DNA from: Sabulitectum sp964386635
GTDB taxonomy: Bacteria > Fermentibacterota > Fermentibacteria > Fermentibacterales > JCC-6
Assembly: GCA_964386635.1 (NCBI GenBank)
Contig: CAYLRO010000005.1
Span: 1 to 64,000 of the forward strand
Reading direction: 5' to 3'
DNA: 64,000 nt
The stretch's first letter is position 1. Each line of letters begins with the position of its first letter. The notes under the pieces are model-generated. The model saw only the letters and a list, made by a program, of their open reading frames with translations. It was not told where the DNA came from and did not search any database. The position numbers and the translations under genes were made by a program. Below, in pieces: positions 60,624 to 64,000 of this stretch.

Positions 60624-61832
60624 ATGTTCAAAAGGCGTTCTTACAGTACACTGCTTTCAAGGCTGGGTGAACATCCAGGAAGAATACAGGTGGTGGCCGG
60701 TCCCAGGCAGGTGGGGAAAACTACAATGGTTCACCAGGTGAAGCGGACTCTTGAGAAGGAGGGCAGGCGAGTGTTCTACTTCTCTGCAGACCTTCCTGCC
60801 CCTGGCGGTACTGAATGGATAGAATTGTGCTGGAACACAGCCAGGCTTGGAAACGCTGACGGGAGAGCCGTTATCATCCTGGACGAAGTGCAGAAGGTGC
60901 CGAACTGGTCCGAAGCGGTCAAGAGACTGTGGGACCAGGATAAGATGCGTTCTTCCTGTTTGTCCGTTGTTCTTCTTGGATCCTCACCGCTTCTTATAAA
61001 ATCCGGATTAACCGAAAGCCTGGCAGGCAGATTCGAGATCATTCGAATGAATCACTGGGATCTGTTTGAAATGAAGACGGCATTCGGCTACTCTCTGGAC
61101 CAGTATCTTGCCTACGGAGGGTATCCCGGTGCGGCAGACCTCATTCAAGACTTTTCCAGGTTCAGAAGCTACATTCTGGATTCTCTGATTGAAACTTCAA
61201 TTTCAAGAGATATCCTGATGATGAACAGAGTGGAGAAGCCGATTCTTCTCAGGAATCTTTTCATGCTTGCATGCAGGTATCCATGCGGTACTGTATCCTA
61301 CACAAAAATGCTGGGACAGCTTCAGGATGCAGGTAACACAACCACCCTTGCCCATTATCTGAGTCTTCTTGAAAGTGCCGGTCTGATTGCCGGTCTCAGG
61401 AAATACTCAGGCAGTGTTGTGCGGAAAAGGGGCTCCAGTCCGAAACTGCTTCCTCTGAATACTGCTCTGGCAACTGTTGTTACGGGACTTGATGCAGAGG
61501 CTCTGGTCAGTTCCCCTGATATCAGAGGCAGGATCGCTGAAACCTCACTTGGAGGTTTTCTCTACAGGTGTGCTTCTGAAAATCCAGACTGTGAACTGGG
61601 ATACTGGAGAGCTGGAGACAGCGAAGTTGATTTCGTCTTTACCAGCCGAGGAAGAGTATTCGGGATAGAGGGTTACAGTGGAGGCCGGGAACACACAAGG
61701 TCCGGAATGAATCAGTTCAGGAAAAAGTTTCCCGGTTCAAAAGCAATACTTGTTGGGAAGGGCGGTTTACCACTTGAAGAAGTTCTTTCCATGCAGCATT
61801 CTGAATTTCTGGAAGTTCTGAATAGAATCTAG
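60624..61832 (+). CDS. AAA-family ATPase with DUF4143 domain
   Basis: A 402-residue protein of the AAA_14/DUF4143 group found in many prokaryotic accessory regions. Walker A GPRQVGKT lies at 26-33 and Walker B VIILDEVQKV near 84-93. The C-terminal DUF4143 part has a nuclease-like outline (LGYWRAGDSEVDFVFTSRGRVFGIEGYSG), but the last conserved Lys of the E-x-K motif is Gly-Tyr here, so nuclease activity is doubtful. AAGGAG precedes the ATG. Its tandem operator, flanking repeats and neighbouring AbiE pair suggest a mobile defence-type cassette. Confidence 0.82.
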   Translation: MFKRRSYSTLLSRLGEHPGRIQVVAGPRQVGKTTMVHQVKRTLEKEGRRVFYFSADLPAPGGTEWIELCWNTARLGNADGRAVIILDEVQKVPNWSEAVKRLWDQDKMRSSCLSVVLLGSSPLLIKSGLTESLAGRFEIIRMNHWDLFEMKTAFGYSLDQYLAYGGYPGAADLIQDFSRFRSYILDSLIETSISRDILMMNRVEKPILLRNLFMLACRYPCGTVSYTKMLGQLQDAGNTTTLAHYLSLLESAGLIAGLRKYSGSVVRKRGSSPKLLPLNTALATVVTGLDAEALVSSPDIRGRIAETSLGGFLYRCASENPDCELGYWRAGDSEVDFVFTSRGRVFGIEGYSGGREHTRSGMNQFRKKFPGSKAILVGKGGLPLEEVLSMQHSEFLEVLNRI

Positions 61833-61862
61833 TGGCACACCATACCGGACGCTTTCAGAACC
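61833..61862 (+). repeat. tRNA-3'-end-like repeat, copy 2
   Basis: A 30-base copy starting TGGCACACC and ending GCTTTCAGAACC, beginning directly after the ATPase stop codon (TAG 61830-61832). It separates the ATPase and AbiE modules. Confidence 0.6.
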
Positions 61863-61902
61863 GGGAACTCCCAACACCTGATCAGATTCTGAAGTTGTCA
61901 GT

Positions 61903-61955
61903 TTGACTTACTTGGAACATTCAGTGTATACTATGTCCAGACATGGTGGACATAG
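61903..61955 (+). promoter_or_regulatory. AbiE promoter with palindromic operator
   Basis: TTGACT at 61903-61908 and TATACT at 61927-61932 (18 bases apart) form a strong promoter. A perfect inverted repeat CTATGTCC-N9-GGACATAG covers 61931-61938 and 61948-61955, overlapping the -10 box and the start site. AbiEi antitoxins are known to repress their operon by binding inverted repeats in the promoter, so this is the expected operator. Confidence 0.78.
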
Positions 61956-61971
61956 ATGTAAGCAGGTGAGT

Positions 61972-62625
61972 ATGAATAGTGCTCTTCTCCTCAGACGGGC
62001 AATTGATCTTGATGTTTTTGACTATCAGACACTGACAGAAGTCCTGGGTGAAAGGTTCAGCAAGACCAGGGATTTGACCATCAGGCTTGTCAAGGAAGGA
62101 TCGCTTGTCAGGGTCAAACGGGGTCTCTACACCTTCGGAGAGGACCTGAGAAAACATCCTGTGAGCAGAGAATATCTTGCCAATCTGATATACGGCCCAT
62201 CCTATGTAAGCCTGGACTATGCCCTCAGTTTCTACTCGATGATCCCGGAGAAGGTCTCCACAGTTACATCGGTTTCCATCGGGAGGTCGCGGAAGTTCCA
62301 GACTCCCTTCGGGCAGTTTTCCTATAGAATGCTCAAGAGAGAAAGGTATTCCATCGGGATATCAATCGAAACCACTGGCGGTAACAGCTTTCTCATTGCT
62401 TCTCCCGAGAAGGCTCTTATAGACAAGGTCTGGACTGACACGCGCATATGCAGGTCAACCTTCAGCCAGTGGAAGAAGTATCTGGAGGAAGATCTGAGGA
62501 TTGATATGGAAACGACTTCGAACTTCTCCCTGAGTATGCTTCGGTCCATTGCTGATGCCTACTCCTCAGAGAAGGTCTTCAGTTTAACTGCATGTATATC
62601 CGAGCTCATCAGGAAAAGATCATGA
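61972..62625 (+). CDS. abiEi: AbiEi-type antitoxin / transcriptional repressor
   Basis: A 217-residue protein from the ATG at 61972 (AGGTGAG upstream; a longer frame to 61903 includes the promoter and is rejected). The N-terminal winged helix (FDYQTLTEVLGERFSKTRDLTIRLVKEGSLVRVKRGLYTFGE) matches the AbiEi DNA-binding domain; the rest (LANLIYGPSYVSLDYALSFYSMIPEKV, SFLIASPEKALIDKVW) matches the AbiEi C-terminal/toxin-inhibiting part. It is the antitoxin and autorepressor of a type IV system. Its stop overlaps the toxin start by four bases. Confidence 0.85.
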   Translation: MNSALLLRRAIDLDVFDYQTLTEVLGERFSKTRDLTIRLVKEGSLVRVKRGLYTFGEDLRKHPVSREYLANLIYGPSYVSLDYALSFYSMIPEKVSTVTSVSIGRSRKFQTPFGQFSYRMLKRERYSIGISIETTGGNSFLIASPEKALIDKVWTDTRICRSTFSQWKKYLEEDLRIDMETTSNFSLSMLRSIADAYSSEKVFSLTACISELIRKRS

Positions 62626-63482
62626 ATCCAGCCATAAGCCGAATGCTCGAGAAGTACTCACCTGGAACGTACGATGAATTTGATAACGCTCTTCGCGAGA
62701 TAATCCAGCAGGCGGCACTGTTTGGGCTATGGAGGAGCAAGTTTTTCGAGAGAGCAGCTTTTTATGGCGGAACAGCCCTGCGAATCCTTTACGGCCTGGA
62801 CAGGTTCTCAGAAGACATGGATTTCAGTCTGAAGGCTCCTGACCCCTCCTTCCGACTTGAAGAGTACGGCGAGTACCTGTGTAGAGAGTTAAGCAGTTTT
62901 GGTTTCGAGATTGAGATGCTATCCAGGAGGAAGAACACAGAGATTGAGTCAGCTTTCCTGAAGGGCAACACCCTTACGCACCTCCTTCTTGTGGGTGCGC
63001 CGGAAAGCGTGACCAACGGTCTGCACCCTGACAGGACATTCAAGATAAAACTGGAAGTCGATACCGACCCGCCGGGAGGATTCTCAACAGAGAGCAAGTA
63101 CCTCCTTCGGCCGGTACCATTCAGCATTATCTCATATCAACTGCCTGACATGTTCGCCGGGAAGCTGCATGCAGTTTTATGCAGGAAGTGGAAGAACAGG
63201 GTGAAAGGCAGGGACTGGTATGACATGGTATGGTACCTCGCCAATCATCCTGAAGTACGCATCAGTCACCTGTCAGAGAAGATGAGGCAGTCAGGGGACC
63301 TGCCTGCGGGAATAGCATTGACACCGAAGCTCCTTTTTGAACATCTCGAGCAGGCAATAGAGAATCTTTCAGTGGAACAGGCGAAAGCGGATGTGTTGCC
63401 CTTCCTGGAGAACCCGGCAGTATTGGATGTTTGGTCGAAGAAATTTTTTAGAGAAGTGATCTCAGAGCTCAGATTCGTTTAG
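62622..63482 (+). CDS. abiEii: AbiEii-type nucleotidyltransferase toxin
   Basis: A 286-residue DUF1814 nucleotidyltransferase. FYGGTALRILYGLDRFSEDMDFSL carries the nucleotidyl-transfer motif GG-x(n)-SEDMDF (49-68). FKIKLEVDTDPPGGF, DMFAGKLHAVLCRKWKNRVKGRDWYDMVWYL give motifs II to IV of the AbiEii family, all present. Such toxins block growth, by tRNA modification in related proteins, after phage infection. The ATG at 62622 overlaps the AbiEi stop. Both proteins look intact, so the pair is probably functional. Confidence 0.87.
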   Translation: MNPAISRMLEKYSPGTYDEFDNALREIIQQAALFGLWRSKFFERAAFYGGTALRILYGLDRFSEDMDFSLKAPDPSFRLEEYGEYLCRELSSFGFEIEMLSRRKNTEIESAFLKGNTLTHLLLVGAPESVTNGLHPDRTFKIKLEVDTDPPGGFSTESKYLLRPVPFSIISYQLPDMFAGKLHAVLCRKWKNRVKGRDWYDMVWYLANHPEVRISHLSEKMRQSGDLPAGIALTPKLLFEHLEQAIENLSVEQAKADVLPFLENPAVLDVWSKKFFREVISELRFV

Positions 63483-63492
63483 CTTTTTATAT

Positions 63493-63522
63493 TGGTACGC
63501 CATGCCGGATGCTTTCAGAACT
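63493..63522 (+). repeat. tRNA-3'-end-like repeat, copy 3
   Basis: A 30-base copy starting TGGTACGCC and ending GCTTTCAGAACT, 11 bases after the AbiEii stop. TGGTACGCC equals the CCA end of the nearby tRNA-Lys gene (63925) on the opposite strand, whereas copies 1 and 2 look like the tRNA-Arg end. Confidence 0.6.
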
Positions 63523-63729
63523 TTCCAATATATCTTGAGTAGTACCTTGGCAAGGGCTTTCCGGCTGCTCTCTCTGTCTATATCCGTTTTAGAAACACCA
63601 GAAATACAAATCACACTGGCATTTCATCTACTCAAATCCTCAGGTAATACGGTTTCTCAAGGAATCTACTTGGTGATGATAGAATCTGAAGACATTGAAA
63701 CATTCACGGCAAAGGTTGTTGTCAGGTAA
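63502..63729 (+). pseudogene. Decayed type IX-sorting-domain protein tail
   Basis: The open frame of 75 codons at 63502-63729 begins in repeat copy 3. Its second half (SISVLETPEIQITL and SQGIYLVMIESEDIETFTAK followed by VVVR) matches the end of a FlgD/Por-type sorting domain like that at the end of the 9519-10943 protein and the remnant at 60384. The front does not match and has lost its body, so it is a fragment rather than a gene. The rest of the 63483-63805 gap holds a hairpin and no gene. Confidence 0.55.
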
Positions 63730-63750
63730 ACAACCTTCAGTTACACAACA

Positions 63751-63774
63751 CAACCCTTGCTTTTGCATGGGCTG
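63751..63774 (+). terminator. Imperfect hairpin after the second remnant
   Basis: CAACCCTTGC and GCATGGGCTG pair around TTTT with two mismatches. It matches the hairpin at 60468 in place (shortly after the KVVVR stop) and in sequence of its 3' arm (TGCAKGGGCTGC-like). Confidence 0.4.
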
Positions 63775-63805
63775 CACTTTTCCGCCGAAACTGGACTTTT
63801 AAATC

Positions 63806-63882
<77 letters not shown>

Positions 63883-63924
63883 ACCGAATCAAAGATGTAA
63901 AGGGGACATGCCTGCATGCCCCCT

Positions 63925-64000
63925 TGGTACGCCCCCCGGGACTCGAACCCGGAACCCACGGATTAAGAGTCCGTTGCTCTGCCAATTGAGCCAGAGGCGC
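63925..64000 (-). tRNA. tRNA-Lys (anticodon CTT)
   Basis: A 76-base cloverleaf on the minus strand ending at the window edge: acceptor GCGCCTC / GGGGCGT, D-arm GGCTCAATTGGCAGAGC, anticodon stem ACGGA/TCCGT around CTCTTAA (anticodon CTT), T-arm CCGGG/CCCGG with loop TTCGAGT, discriminator A and encoded CCA. It reads AAG lysine codons. Its 5' end is the last base of the window, so it appears complete. Confidence 0.93.

Overview
The window looks like a chromosome segment of an uncultured Gram-negative bacterium of the FCB superphylum (Bacteroidota/Fibrobacterota/Fermentibacterota-like). Supporting signs are a secreted protein with a type IX-secretion-like C-terminal sorting domain (9519-10943) and two decayed tails of the same kind (60384-60449, 63502-63729), a short RpoD-type sigma factor, a DUF4837-like lipoprotein, an enlarged SecA with a C-terminal SEC-C zinc motif, many lipoproteins and PEGA/TonB-type envelope proteins. 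The phylum is an inference. Genes are tightly packed, often with 4-base stop/start overlaps. GTG and TTG starts are frequent and Shine-Dalgarno sites are GGAG-like.

Layout. 1-3710: the tail of one protein with a C-terminal membrane anchor, then a six-gene minus-strand operon (PqqD-like carrier, two radical SAM/SPASM enzymes, HPr-kinase-like protein, S24/S26-type protease, and a Cys/Gly/Ser/Asn-rich 130-residue protein). This resembles a ribosomal-peptide maturation locus and is the best candidate for an undescribed system. 3765-9529: outer-membrane-like protein, TPR protein, YfiM-like lipoprotein, SecA, YtxH protein, ketopantoate reductase. 9519-11543: secreted protein with sorting domain and a TPR protein. 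11629-19374: RecG, a TPR-PEGA-TonB fusion, Hsp20, Lon and a lipoprotein. 19462-30741: LysM protein, a protein with repeated L7/L12-like modules, XerC/D recombinase, an unknown protein, a secreted caspase-like protease, archaeal-type PheS/PheT and UvrB. 30851-32179: two tandem secreted paralogues of unknown function.

32231-44277: an IspH fused to a UbiA-like membrane domain, an SH3 lipoprotein, PurB, a GAF/degenerate-GGDEF protein, PurL-PurQ and a possible PurS-like partner, a B12-binding radical SAM protein and RNase G. 44274-58733: L21 with its promoter and leader hairpin, FolD, small envelope proteins, AroQ, EF-P, a D-Ala-D-Ala carboxypeptidase, a parvulin-like lipoprotein, an M20 peptidase, a CDF transporter, a PEBP protein, two class V aminotransferases with a DUF3343 partner, and the sigma factor.

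58740-64000 is an accessory zone: a tiny ORF, a beta-propeller lipoprotein, an AAA/DUF4143 ATPase and an AbiE-type toxin-antitoxin pair. Both defence-like units have candidate palindromic operators over their promoters. They are bounded by three copies of a 29-30 bp tRNA-3'-end-like repeat and by two decayed sorting-domain tails, and lie next to tRNA-Arg and tRNA-Lys genes. This suggests repeated insertion at a tRNA locus.
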